Source of the DNA: Paenibacillus sp. S150
GTDB taxonomy: Bacteria > Bacillota > Bacilli > Paenibacillales > Paenibacillaceae
Length of the DNA: 64,000 nucleotides
Direction: 5' to 3'
Assembly: GCF_019352175.1 (NCBI RefSeq)
Contig: NZ_JACBYI010000026.1
Location: forward strand, 30,022-94,021
This document shows positions 52,794-61,686 of the stretch, in pieces. The notes under the pieces were generated by a model. It saw nothing but the letters and a program-made list of their open reading frames with translations. It was not told the DNA's origin and made no database searches. The position numbers were made by a program, and so were the translations under genes. The first letter of the stretch is position 1. The number at the start of each line of letters is the position of its first letter.

Positions 52794-54188
52794 ATGCCCG
52801 AGGATGAGATTAAAGCGCTGGAACGGGCGATTGCCGAGATCACGGAGATAGCTTCCGGGTTTGGGCTGGATTTTTATCCGATGCGTTACGAGATATGCCC
52901 CGCCGACATTATTTATACCTTCGGTGCCTACGGGATGCCTACCCGTTTTGGACACTGGAGCTTTGGGAAGACGTTTCACAAGATGAAATCGCAATATGAC
53001 TTTGGGCTGAGCAAAATCTATGAGCTTGTCATTAACTCCAATCCCTGCTACGCGTTCCTGCTGGACGGAAACTCACTCATCCAGAACAAGCTGATCGTCG
53101 CGCATGTGCTTGCCCACTGCGATTTCTTCAAAAACAACATGCGCTTCTCCATGTCCAACCGGGACATGGTTGAGAGCATGTCGGCCACGGCGGACCGGAT
53201 CGCCGGTTATTCGGTGACCTACGGTATTGATACCGTAGAAAGCTTCATTGACTCCGTGCTGGCCGTGCAGGAGCATATCGATCCCAGCCTGATTCAGCCG
53301 CGCAAGCTGGGCAAGACCCATCTGCTTGAAGCCAAAATGAAGGAGCGCAAGGACACCCCGGCCGGAGGCTCAGGCCCGGTTAACCCCTACGATGAGCTGT
53401 GGGAGCTGGAGAGCGGCAAAGCAGCTTCCCCGGAAGCGGAGACCGCCGGAAAGCGCAAATTCCCGCCGGAGCCGGAGAAGGATATCGTCTGGTTCATCCA
53501 GCAGTATTCGACGGCGCTGGAGGATTGGCAGCGCGACATCATGACGATGCTGCATGACGAAATGCTCTACTTCTGGCCGCAGATGGAGACCAAGATCATG
53601 AACGAAGGCTGGGCCTCCTACTGGCATCAGCGGATCATGCGCGAGCTGGATCTGACCGCAGAGGAGACAGTGGAATACGCCAAGCTCAATTCCTCGGTCG
53701 TGCAGCCCTCCCGCCAGAGCCTCAATCCCTACTACCTGGGGCTGAAGATTTTTGAGGACATCGAGCGCCGCTGGGACCGTGACAAAATATTCGAGGTGCG
53801 GGAGCTGGACTCCGACATCTCTTTTATCCGCAGCTACCTGTCCAAACAGCTGGTGAATGACCTGGACCTGTATGTCTTCGAGAAAAAAGGCCCGGAATGG
53901 AAAATCACCGATAAAGCCTGGGAAAATGTGCGCGACCAGCTCGTGCTCGCCCGGGTCAACGGCGGCTCGCCGTATCTGGTCGTCCAGGACGCCGACTATG
54001 AGCGCAACGGCGAGCTGCTGATCGAGCACCGCTACGAGAGCATTGAGCTGGATCTGAAATACCTGGAGCGCACCTTGCCGCACATCTACTCCCTCTGGGG
54101 CCGCACCGTGCATCTGCAAACCGTGGTCGAAGACAAAAAAGCCCTTTTTACCTATGACGGCAAAAAGGTGCAGCGGAAGTTTGTCTAG
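52794..54188 (+). CDS. spoVR: SpoVR family sporulation protein
   Basis: A 464-residue SpoVR protein; in B. subtilis it is needed for normal spore cortex formation, and homologues co-occur with PrkA and YhbH. Conserved parts: DFYPMRYEICPADIIYTFGA, PTRFGHWSFGKTFHKMKSQY, ELVINSNPCYAFLLDGNSLI, VLAHCDFFKNN and MNEGWASYWHQRIMRE. The last contains a histidine typical of the family's putative metal site. Full length and intact. Confidence 0.95.
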   Translation: MPEDEIKALERAIAEITEIASGFGLDFYPMRYEICPADIIYTFGAYGMPTRFGHWSFGKTFHKMKSQYDFGLSKIYELVINSNPCYAFLLDGNSLIQNKLIVAHVLAHCDFFKNNMRFSMSNRDMVESMSATADRIAGYSVTYGIDTVESFIDSVLAVQEHIDPSLIQPRKLGKTHLLEAKMKERKDTPAGGSGPVNPYDELWELESGKAASPEAETAGKRKFPPEPEKDIVWFIQQYSTALEDWQRDIMTMLHDEMLYFWPQMETKIMNEGWASYWHQRIMRELDLTAEETVEYAKLNSSVVQPSRQSLNPYYLGLKIFEDIERRWDRDKIFEVRELDSDISFIRSYLSKQLVNDLDLYVFEKKGPEWKITDKAWENVRDQLVLARVNGGSPYLVVQDADYERNGELLIEHRYESIELDLKYLERTLPHIYSLWGRTVHLQTVVEDKKALFTYDGKKVQRKFV

Positions 54189-54353
54189 GAAGCGCGGCTT
54201 CCGGTTTGGCGTCATAAAAAACCGCCTTCACCGGGCTGCGTAGCCGTTTGCGTTTTGAATGTCAGGTTTAAGGTTGGCCGGACTCTCCGGTACGCCCTGC
54301 CTGGATTAACCTTTGTTTTCCGGTCCCCAGACCTTCTCGCTGCGAGAGACCCA

Positions 54354-54552
54354 GCGGGAAGCCCAAGTGGAAAAAGTGAACCTAAATCTCCCCCATCCCC
54401 GTTTCAACAAGCATTAGTGGGAAAAAGGATACCTAATCCATCCGATTCTCCCCTTTTCAGGGGAATACGCCTAAATTAAGTTCACTTTTTCCCACTGCTT
54501 CCTCTACTGCAAACTTTTCTGTCCAATTAAGTATACTAATTCCACTTCACAT
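54354..54552 (+). repeat. Dispersed element B, copy 4
   Basis: Two forward motifs (CAAGTGGAAAAAGTGAACCT near 54364; TTAGTGGGAAAAAGGATACC near 54414) followed by two inverted motifs (TTAAGTTCACTTTTTCCCAC near 54476; TTAAGTATACTAATTCCACT near 54526). The cleanest two-forward, two-inverted version in the window. Confidence 0.8.
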
Positions 54553-54979
54553 CCTCTCACTCCACTTCCCTGCCACCGGGATCCCGGTTAGCCACTCTAA
54601 CTCCGCTCCTCCTCCTGCAAAACAGCACCCGCAGGTTCCCGAGAACAAAATTACTCTGGCAGGTAAATCAGCTTGCATACTTAGAGCCCATCCCAGAATA
54701 AATAAGTAAGAACTATGGGGAAGAAAAAAGTAAGAGGGGATGAGAGTTGGCCAGCCCCGCCTCAACAACGGCATTTCTGCCGTTATTCCGGGACGCGCTG
54801 CAGTAATTTTGCGAATAATCTCACACAGCGAGCGAGAAAGAGTAAGCGAAGGAGTGTGGAAGTCAGCGTGGGGAAGGGAGCTGCCGGACGCTCAGCTTGC
54901 CCACTCCGCACCAACACAAGGGGATAAGCCCAAAAAGCAAAAAAAGCCCGCTACGGGTGCCTACAGACTGGATACTCAG

Positions 54980-55025
54980 AAAAAAGGCCTGCGGCACAAA
55001 TTTTTGTGCACGAGGGCCTTTCTTT
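54980..55025 (+). terminator. Terminator-like hairpin
   Basis: AAAAGGCCT...GGCACAAA pairs with TTTGTGC...AGGGCCTTT, ending in TCTTT. No gene directly upstream, about 85 bp before the Gly-rich gene. Confidence 0.5.
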
Positions 55026-55109
55026 AGGGTTGCTGCCGCAGCGGCGGTATCATTTCAACTCCAGGATGAATAGGCTGTTGTAATCAATTGAATAATGGAG
55101 GTATCCCAC

Positions 55110-55838
55110 ATGACTCTTGGGAATCAAGATCCAAACCGTCAAGCTTATCAACCCTCATATCCTGCTTTTCCCCGTTACACTTCTTACCCTTACTCCCACT
55201 ACTACCATCTGAACCGCTCGGACAGCAGCAGCCCGGCAGATCTCCCCCCAGACAGCCACAACGCAAATAATGAACTGGTAAATGGCTATGTGGACGCAAA
55301 CGCCGGCAGCGGAAAGGGTATCCAGGTGAATGCAGGAGGAGAGGCAGGCGGCAAACACGGCATTGGCTTAAATGCAGGCGGAAATCTGGCTTATAGCGGC
55401 GCTGAGGTCCATGCGGACGGCCACATAGGCTCTCCTTCCTATGGAATTCAGGCACAGGGCAATACCCATCTGGACGGCAGCCAGGGGGCCGGGTTCACGG
55501 CGGAAGCGCAGGCCTTCGGCAAGTATGGGCTTGCTGCACAGGCCAAGACACAACTGGGCGGCGGCCAGGGGGCCGGCTTTCAAACGGGGGCACAGCTCGG
55601 AGGAGAGCACGGTCTGAGTGCCGGTGCCGAAGGTCACCTGGGCGGCGGCCAAGGGGCAGGGCTGAACACCGGCCTGCAAATCGGCGGTGCGAACGGACTC
55701 GGTGCGCAGGCTAAGGCACAGCTGGGCGGCAGTCAAGGGGCAGGCTTGGGAATTACCGGGCAGCTGGGAAAATATAACGGCCAATTAGGCTTTAATGTCG
55801 GCGGCAAGGACAACGGGCCCAAGGATTCCAAAGAATAG
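55110..55838 (+). CDS. Glycine-rich 28-residue-repeat protein
   Basis: A 242-residue protein that I do not recognise. MTLGNQDPNR at 55110 is the start because GGAGG lies 8 nt upstream; the ATG at 55095 overlaps that site. Residues 1-62 are rich in Tyr, Pro and Ser (YQPSYPAFPRYTSYPYSHYY). Residues about 63-235 are Gly/Ala/Gln repeats with a 28-residue period, for example LGGGQGAGFQTGAQLGGEHG plus eight residues, about 3.5 clear copies with weaker ones before. No signal peptide or membrane helix. Composition resembles spore-coat or other structural proteins, and its neighbours are spoVR and prkA; the role is inference. Confidence 0.75.
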   Translation: MTLGNQDPNRQAYQPSYPAFPRYTSYPYSHYYHLNRSDSSSPADLPPDSHNANNELVNGYVDANAGSGKGIQVNAGGEAGGKHGIGLNAGGNLAYSGAEVHADGHIGSPSYGIQAQGNTHLDGSQGAGFTAEAQAFGKYGLAAQAKTQLGGGQGAGFQTGAQLGGEHGLSAGAEGHLGGGQGAGLNTGLQIGGANGLGAQAKAQLGGSQGAGLGITGQLGKYNGQLGFNVGGKDNGPKDSKE

Positions 55839-55870
55839 GCAGCAGAAGAGTAACCTTCCTATTTGGTGGC

Positions 55871-55918
55871 AAGGGGATATCCGCAGCCATAGCAGATGGC
55901 CAGGGATATTCCCTTTTT
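55871..55918 (+). terminator. Terminator of the Gly-rich repeat gene
   Basis: AAGGGGATATCC pairs with GGGATATTCCCTT and is followed by TTT. Confidence 0.7.
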
Positions 55919-55953
55919 AAGGAGTCTTCAACTTTCTTGACAGACAGGAAACA

Positions 55954-55973
55954 GGACTGCCTGAAGGCAGTCC
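55954..55973 (-). terminator. Hairpin after prkA
   Basis: GGACTGCC-TTCA-GGCAGTCC is a perfect 8-bp stem, 27 bp after the prkA stop codon. The following T-run is weak (TGTTTCC), so termination is less certain. Confidence 0.45.
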
Positions 55974-56000
55974 CGGGAGGTTCCCCAATCTGAATACCGC

Positions 56001-57896
56001 TCAGCGGTTCAGCAGGCTTCCGACATATTTCAGCAGCTCATTGGCGCAGATCGGGCAGTAATTATGCTCATCGATCAGGCGTCTGGAGACCTCGTTAATG
56101 CGCTTGAGCTGGCTTTCATCCGGCGTTTTGGAGGAGGTGGTGATTTTGACAATGTCCTTCAGGTCGGTGAAGAGCTTCTTCTCAATGGCTTCCCGCAGCC
56201 GGTCATGGTTGTTGTATTCGAATTTTTTGCCCTTGCGGGAGTAGGCGGAAATACGGATCAGAATCTCCTCGCGGAAGGCTTTTTTGGCATTTTCGGAAAT
56301 GCCGATCTGCTCTTCAATGGACCGCATCAGCCGCTCATCCGGCTCCATCTCTTCGTCCGTCAGCGGATCACGGATTTTGGTCCAGTTGCAGAACGCTTCG
56401 ATATTGTCGAGATAGTTCTCGAACAGCGTTTTGGCGGATTCTTCAAAAGAATAGACGAAGGCCTTCTGCACTTCGCTTTTGGCCAGAATATCATATTCCT
56501 TGCGGGCAATGGAAATGAAGTTCAAATAACGCTCCCGCTCTTCCTTCGTAATGGAGGGATGCTGGTCCAGCCCGTCCTTGATCGCCCGCAGCACATCCAG
56601 CGCGTTCATGCACTGCAGATCGCCTTTGATCAGCGCACTGGAAATCCGGTTAATGACATACCGCGGATCGATGCCGGACATGCCCTCGTCCAGATATTCG
56701 GTCTGCATTTCCTTGAGATCGGCTTCCTTGTAGCCCTCGACCTCTTCGCCGTCGTACATGCGCAGCTTTTTGATCAGGTCCATGCCCTGTTTCTTGCTCT
56801 CCTTGAGGCGGGTCAGAATCGAGAAAATCGCTGCCGCACGCAGCGCATGAGGGGCAATATGCACATGCTTCATGTCGCTTTGGGAGATGAGCTTGGCGTA
56901 GATTTTTTCCTCCTCGGACACTCTCAGGTTATACGGAACGGGCATGACGATCATGCGGGACTGGAGTGCTTCATTCTTTTTATTGGAGATGAAGGATTTG
57001 TACTCCGTTTCATTCGTGTGGGCGATGATCATTTCGTCTGCGGAAATCAGCGCGAACCGGCCGGCCTTAAAGTTGCCTTCCTGGGTCAGCGAGAGCAGGT
57101 TCCAGAGGAATTTCTCATCGCACTTCAGCATTTCCTGGAACTCCATCACCCCGCGGTTGGCCTTGTTCAGCTCCCCGTCGAAGCGGTAGGCGCGCGGATC
57201 GGATTCCGAGCCGAATTCGGTAATGGTCGAGAAGTCGATACTGCCGGTCAGGTCGGCGATATCCTGCGATTTCGGATCGGACGGACTGAAGGTCCCGATG
57301 CCGACACGCTCCTCCTCCGACAAAAGCACGCGCACCACTTTTACCTGCTCGATGTCGCCGTGATACTCATTTTTGAGCCGCATCTGGCAGGATGGGCACA
57401 GGTTGCCCTCGATGCGCACCCCAAGCTCCCGCTCAATCTCCGGGCGCAGCTCCAGCGGAATTAAATGCAGCGGGTCCTCATGCATCGGGCAGCCCTCAAT
57501 CGCATAGACCGCCCCGGCATCGGTGCGCGAATATTGCTCCAGCCCCCGCTTCAGCAGTGTCACCAGTGTCGATTTGCCGCCGCTGACCGGTCCCATCAGC
57601 AGCAGTATCCGTTTACGCACATCGAGCCGCCGGGCTGCGGAATGGAAATACTCCTCCACCAGCTTCTCGACCGCACGGTCGAGTCCAAAAATCTCCTGCT
57701 CAAAAAACTTATACCTTTTGCGCCCATTGATGTCCTCTACGCCGTGTGATTTGATCATGTCGTATACGCGAGAATGAGCCGTTTTAGCGGGAGAGGGGTC
57801 TTTTTTCAGCAGTTCTATATAGTCCTTGAAGGTGCCGCTCCACGCCAAACGGTCGTTCTCAGCCCGATACGAAGCTATACGCTCAAAAATATCCAT
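56001..57896 (-). CDS. prkA: PrkA, serine protein kinase / AAA+ ATPase
   Basis: A 631-residue PrkA. The P-loop is LLLMGPVSGGKSTLVTLL (residues about 98-115), followed by the AAA+ core (EGCPMHEDPLHLIP, NLCPSCQMRLKNEY, RGVMEFQEMLKCDEKFLWNL) and the C-terminal PrkA kinase-like domain ending HNYCPICANELLKYVGSLLN. In Bacillus it works in sporulation; proposed activities include kinase and AAA+ protease-like roles. The Cys pairs (CPSC, CPIC) could bind metal. Intact and of normal length; divergent from the DUF2161 gene. Confidence 0.95.
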   Translation of the reverse strand: MDIFERIASYRAENDRLAWSGTFKDYIELLKKDPSPAKTAHSRVYDMIKSHGVEDINGRKRYKFFEQEIFGLDRAVEKLVEEYFHSAARRLDVRKRILLLMGPVSGGKSTLVTLLKRGLEQYSRTDAGAVYAIEGCPMHEDPLHLIPLELRPEIERELGVRIEGNLCPSCQMRLKNEYHGDIEQVKVVRVLLSEEERVGIGTFSPSDPKSQDIADLTGSIDFSTITEFGSESDPRAYRFDGELNKANRGVMEFQEMLKCDEKFLWNLLSLTQEGNFKAGRFALISADEMIIAHTNETEYKSFISNKKNEALQSRMIVMPVPYNLRVSEEEKIYAKLISQSDMKHVHIAPHALRAAAIFSILTRLKESKKQGMDLIKKLRMYDGEEVEGYKEADLKEMQTEYLDEGMSGIDPRYVINRISSALIKGDLQCMNALDVLRAIKDGLDQHPSITKEERERYLNFISIARKEYDILAKSEVQKAFVYSFEESAKTLFENYLDNIEAFCNWTKIRDPLTDEEMEPDERLMRSIEEQIGISENAKKAFREEILIRISAYSRKGKKFEYNNHDRLREAIEKKLFTDLKDIVKITTSSKTPDESQLKRINEVSRRLIDEHNYCPICANELLKYVGSLLNR

Positions 57897-57979
57897 TGTT
57901 CGCTGCCTCCTCTTGCGCTCCTACTTGCTCCACCAGCTTTAAAAGTGTATTACATACCTATGCGGCGAGCCCGGAATAG

Positions 57980-58006
57980 TTGACCTCTTTTTTGCTGTGC
58001 TATAAT
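57980..58006 (+). promoter_or_regulatory. Candidate sigma-A promoter of the DUF2161 gene
   Basis: TTGACC and TATAAT with a 15-bp spacer, about 65 bp before the start codon. Confidence 0.4.
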
Positions 58007-58070
58007 AGAGAATCGTTAAAAACCCAGGAAAATGCATATACCTTGAAAATAAGGCGCGGGAGTGACAACA

Positions 58071-58829
58071 ATGGCAGTAAAGCATGAAACAGAGCTGTAT
58101 GCTCCTTTAAAAGCTTTTTTTGAACGGCAGGGCTATTCGATCAAAGGCGAGGTGCGGACCTGCGATCTGGTGGGCATGCGGGAAGACGGGGAGCAGCCGC
58201 TGATCGTGGAGATGAAAAAGTCGTTCAACCTCGCCCTGCTGCTGCAGGGGGTTGAACGGCTCCGTCTCAGTCCCAACGTCTACCTCGCGGTAGAGCGCGT
58301 GCGGAACAAAAAAGGCGCGGTGAACCAGCGCTGGGGCGAGCTCAGCGGCCTGTGCCGCCGCCTCGGGCTGGGGCTGATCACCGTGGTCTTTTACAAGACC
58401 AAGGCCCCGCTCGTCGAGGTGCTCGCGGAGCCGGGCGACGCGCCGCCCCAGGTCCGCAGCGGTCTGCGCCGGCGCGAGCGGCTGCTCTATGAGTTCCGCG
58501 AGCGCAGCGGGGACTACAACACCGGCGGCAGCACGCGCGTCAAGCTCGTGACGGCCTACCGCGAGAAGGCGCTGCGCGTGGCCCTCGCGCTGCAGGCTGC
58601 CGAGGCCGAAGCCGCTCCCGCGGCCGGCCCCGGCGGGGCACCGCTCGGCGTGACGCCCGCCGAGCTGCGCAGGAGAAGCGGCGTGCCGGGGGCCGCCGCA
58701 TTCCTGCAGAAGAACTACTACGGGTGGTTCTTCCGGGTGGGGCGCGGCCGCTACACGCTCACGGCCGCCGGAACCGCAGCGCTGATCGAATATGCCGCCA
58801 TCGCGGAGATCAGCGCGGGCAAGCTGTAG
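58071..58829 (+). CDS. DUF2161 family protein (predicted PDDEXK-like)
   Basis: A 252-residue protein. The N-terminus ETELYAPLKAFFERQGYSIK, then EVRTCDLVGM and PLIVEMKKSF, matches the DUF2161 family; the spaced E..D..ExK residues fit a PDDEXK nuclease-like fold. The C-terminal part (about 190-252: VTPAELRRRSGVPGAAAFLQ ... RGRYTLTAAG) looks like a winged-helix. ATG at 58071 has GGGAG eight nt upstream. The gene is visibly richer in GC than its neighbours. Function unknown. Confidence 0.8.
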   Translation: MAVKHETELYAPLKAFFERQGYSIKGEVRTCDLVGMREDGEQPLIVEMKKSFNLALLLQGVERLRLSPNVYLAVERVRNKKGAVNQRWGELSGLCRRLGLGLITVVFYKTKAPLVEVLAEPGDAPPQVRSGLRRRERLLYEFRERSGDYNTGGSTRVKLVTAYREKALRVALALQAAEAEAAPAAGPGGAPLGVTPAELRRRSGVPGAAAFLQKNYYGWFFRVGRGRYTLTAAGTAALIEYAAIAEISAGKL

Positions 58830-59054
58830 GCCGCCGCTCCGTACAGCGGGCCGCACGCACCAGGGGCGCCCCTGTCCGCCAAGAATCCGGCGGATGCGCT
58901 CTATGGAAATTTCCAGCAAATGATCGCCCTGACGCTGCTTCTTTGAGAGAAGGCGGTCCGCACCGGCAGTAAAGGTTCAAAGAGTTCACCATCAGTTTAG
59001 GTTTGCCTGGCACAGCTCTTGAGAAGCTCCTATTCACTAATCGGCTGTCCCAGC

Positions 59055-60272
59055 TCAGCTCCGCGCCGTGAACTCGGTAACAGCCTCGCTCATCAGGTTC
59101 ATGCCCAGCAGCAGCTCATCCCGGCCGGGATGGCTGAAGTTGAGGCGAATGTGGCCGTTCCCGCCGCTCACACTGCACAGCGGCCCGGGCAGAAAGGCCA
59201 CGCCTTTGGCCAGCGAGGCCTTCAGCAGTGCCGTTGCATTCAGCCCCTCCGGCAGCGTCACCCAGAGGAACATGCCCCCTGCCGGCAGAGCATAGCTGCT
59301 GCCCTTCCATGCCGGGCGCTTGAGCAGCTCCGCCATCAGCTTCAGGCGGGTGTTGTATTCGCGGTTGAGAAGCGCGATATGCTCGCGCAGGTCAAAGGCC
59401 GTCACATCCAGCAGATGATGCAGCAGCCGCTGGTTCAGTGAGCTGGACTGCCAATCGGCCATCTGCTTGGCGGCGGCCATCATGCCGACCAATTCGCGGC
59501 TGCCCGCCGCCCAGCCCGTCCGCAGCGCAGGCGCGACTGTTTTACTGAAGGAGCCGATGTATAGCACATGTCCGCCCTCGCTGACATTTTCCAGCGCATA
59601 GAGCGACGGGTATTTCACTGACGGATGCTCCGTATACCTCTGAAAATGCAGATCGCCATAAGAGTCATCCTCGACGATCAGCACGTTGTGTGCGGTACAC
59701 AGCTCCAGCACTTCCTTGCGCCTGGCCAGACTCCAGAGAATTCCGCTGGGATTCGTGAAGCTTGGCGCAGCGAACAGCATCTTCGGCCGGTGCTGGCGGA
59801 TTTGGGTGCGCAGATGCTCCGGCAGCAGCCCGTCCCGGTCGCCCCGGACCGGAATAATTGCGGCGCCCTGCATCCGCAGTGCCTGCAGGATACCTGGAGA
59901 TGTCGGGTTCTCCACCAGCACACGGTCGCCGGGATCGATGTAGACCCTGGACAGCAGATCGATAGCTTGCTGGCTTCCCGTTGTCAGCAGAACTCCGCCT
60001 TCGGCTACAGCCACCCCTTTGGCCTTCAGCCAGTCTCCCGTCAACCATTCCCGGAGCGGGCCATACCCTTCAGGATCGCCGTATTGCAGCGCTCCGGCAT
60101 CCTCCGAGATGACTGTGGAAGCCGTTTCAGCCAGCAGAGACAATGGAAACAATTCTTCGGCCGGAAGCTCCTCGGCCAGTGAAATCAGCGTCCCCCTGCG
60201 CGTCTCTGTACGTATGCTCAGCAGCGGCGAAGAGTTCAGTGTATGTGCGCGGGCAGAAAACTCATATTTCAT
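59055..60272 (-). CDS. PLP-dependent aminotransferase (class I/II)
   Basis: A 405-residue fold-type I aminotransferase, similar in pattern to 2-aminoadipate/aromatic aminotransferases and to the C-terminal domain of MocR regulators. PLP-site features: LLTTGSQQAIDLLSRVYIDP, FAAPSFTNPSG, VEDDSYGDLHF, and the Schiff-base lysine in YIGSFSKTVAPALRTGW. There is no N-terminal helix-turn-helix, so it is a free enzyme. Start MKYEFSARAH at 60272. The true substrate is not determinable from sequence. Confidence 0.88.
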   Translation of the reverse strand: MKYEFSARAHTLNSSPLLSIRTETRRGTLISLAEELPAEELFPLSLLAETASTVISEDAGALQYGDPEGYGPLREWLTGDWLKAKGVAVAEGGVLLTTGSQQAIDLLSRVYIDPGDRVLVENPTSPGILQALRMQGAAIIPVRGDRDGLLPEHLRTQIRQHRPKMLFAAPSFTNPSGILWSLARRKEVLELCTAHNVLIVEDDSYGDLHFQRYTEHPSVKYPSLYALENVSEGGHVLYIGSFSKTVAPALRTGWAAGSRELVGMMAAAKQMADWQSSSLNQRLLHHLLDVTAFDLREHIALLNREYNTRLKLMAELLKRPAWKGSSYALPAGGMFLWVTLPEGLNATALLKASLAKGVAFLPGPLCSVSGGNGHIRLNFSHPGRDELLLGMNLMSEAVTEFTARS

Positions 60273-60341
60273 ATGCTCCCCCCTTCTCCCTGGTACCAAG
60301 AATATTCCTTCGCAGCGGGCAATATGTCGTTATCCAAGAGA

Positions 60342-60998
60342 CTACGCGTACATTTGCTTGTTTTGCCTGGAGAACAGCGCAAATTTCTCAATCGCCTGCG
60401 CTCTTGTGGATACCTCCAGCTTCACATAGATCTTCCGCAGATAATTATCGATGGAACGGCGGCTGACTTCGATCTCAAGAGCAATTTTATCGTATGTAAT
60501 TCCTTGAACAATCCGTTCCATAATGAACATCTCGGTCTGGGTCAGCTGAAGCACCCGATCCAGCCCGCGTGATGCTGCAGCCGGATGAAAACCGTTCCGG
60601 GCCCATTCGAGCGGAATGGAGAGAAACCCTTCCCGGAGCCCGTTAATCATCTGCAGCAGCTGACGGGGAGACGCCCCCTTGGACAGCACACCGCTGGCTC
60701 CCAGCTCCAGGAGCGGCTGGAACAGCTCCTTGTCCTCTTCCTCGGTCATGATAATGAAATGGGTGTCCCTCGAGCTTTGCTTCATCTCTACCAGCGCACC
60801 CTCGACATTGCCTTCCGGCATTTGATAATCCGTCAGCACCAGATCCGGCTGCTGTTCCTGTACAGTGTAAACGCCTTCGCTCCATGTAGAGAACATACCC
60901 GCTACCTCAAGCTCTCCCCCTTCCTCCAAAATCAGTTTCGTTCCTAACATACTTGTGGGATGACATCCCACGATGATCACCCGCCACACCTTCATCAT
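60342..60998 (-). CDS. NarL/LuxR-type response regulator with atypical receiver
   Basis: A 218-residue regulator. Receiver domain residues 1-120: the phospho-acceptor Asp (LVLTDYQMPE), Thr (IIMTEEED) and Lys (GVLSKGASP) are present, but the usual acidic pair at the end of the first strand is replaced by Gly-Cys (VIIVGCHPTSM instead of ...DDHP). The C-terminal LuxR helix-turn-helix is LTQTEMFIMERIVQGITYDK ... RRSIDNYLRKIYVKLEVSTR. No kinase gene is adjacent. It may act without phosphorylation. Confidence 0.88.
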   Translation of the reverse strand: MMKVWRVIIVGCHPTSMLGTKLILEEGGELEVAGMFSTWSEGVYTVQEQQPDLVLTDYQMPEGNVEGALVEMKQSSRDTHFIIMTEEEDKELFQPLLELGASGVLSKGASPRQLLQMINGLREGFLSIPLEWARNGFHPAAASRGLDRVLQLTQTEMFIMERIVQGITYDKIALEIEVSRRSIDNYLRKIYVKLEVSTRAQAIEKFALFSRQNKQMYA

Positions 60999-61278
60999 TA
61001 ATGCCCAGACCTCCTGCTATCTATATAATTTACCCAAAAAGGGAAGCGCCATAGCGTTTCCTGTCAGTTCGCAAGCAAGGCTCCGTGATGACTTGTCCAT
61101 TTTCCTTCTTTTCCCTTGAATACGCCCATCAGATATTCCAATCTATAGAAATTGTATCTCAGTAGTTTAATAGAGTGCAATTACTTTTTCACGTTTTCAT
61201 AAGCTCTTGCACTTTTGCGAAAATTGTAAAAGTCTGATAGAATGAGGACTTGAAAAAAATTTGCCTGAGGTGATCAAA
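60999..61278. other. Divergent promoter region
   Basis: About 280 bp, AT-rich on its right side (61130-61260), between the response regulator and the coiled-coil gene. No further feature recognised. Confidence 0.5.
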
Positions 61279-61686
61279 ATGCAACCGCTAGCGGAATCGA
61301 CACCGGTACACTCGCGCCGTACTGCAGCGAGAAGCGGATCTTCCGTAAAATGGTTTTTACTGTTCTGGATTTTGATGATCGGACTCGGCTTCTACGCCGT
61401 GTACAGCTATACCAACCATCTTAAGGAGCAAGTGCTAAGCGAGCTTGGCACCCAGAGCCAGCAGCAGCTTACCGTTTTGAAGACCGATTACGAATCGCGA
61501 ATTGATGTTCTCTCCCAGCAGGTCAAGGAATTGCAGAGCACTGTGCAGACCTTCAATGAACTTCTTACCTTTACCAAGGATAATGCCAGCAGCAAGACGG
61601 ACAACAGCAACAAGCTGTATACGCAGCTGAGCGAGGTCCGCAAACAGCTGGATGCGCTGCAAAAAGAAATGGATCTGCTGAAATGA
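61279..61686 (+). CDS. Single-pass membrane protein with coiled coil
   Basis: A 135-residue protein. After a basic N-terminus (HSRRTAARSGSSVK) one transmembrane helix (WFLLFWILMIGLGFYAVYSY, residues about 25-44) is followed by an extracellular coiled coil (residues 55-135: LSQQVKELQSTVQTF ... LSEVRKQLDALQKEMDLLK). ATG at 61279 has GAGG eight nt upstream. It overlaps the phosphodiester glycosidase gene by 4 bp, so the two proteins may form a complex at the membrane. Not otherwise recognised. Confidence 0.8.
   Translation: MQPLAESTPVHSRRTAARSGSSVKWFLLFWILMIGLGFYAVYSYTNHLKEQVLSELGTQSQQQLTVLKTDYESRIDVLSQQVKELQSTVQTFNELLTFTKDNASSKTDNSNKLYTQLSEVRKQLDALQKEMDLLK

Larger units (their letters stand above)
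54189..55109. other. Intergenic region with repeats between spoVR and the Gly-rich gene
   Basis: About 920 bp. It holds a segment related to hairpin element C (54203-54262), element B copy 4 (54354-54552), about 400 bp with no recognisable feature (54560-54970), and a terminator-like hairpin (54980-55025). Confidence 0.6.

Noticed and set aside
56064..57464. 466-codon ORF antisense to prkA
   Set aside because: Shadow frame; prkA is intact with all motifs.
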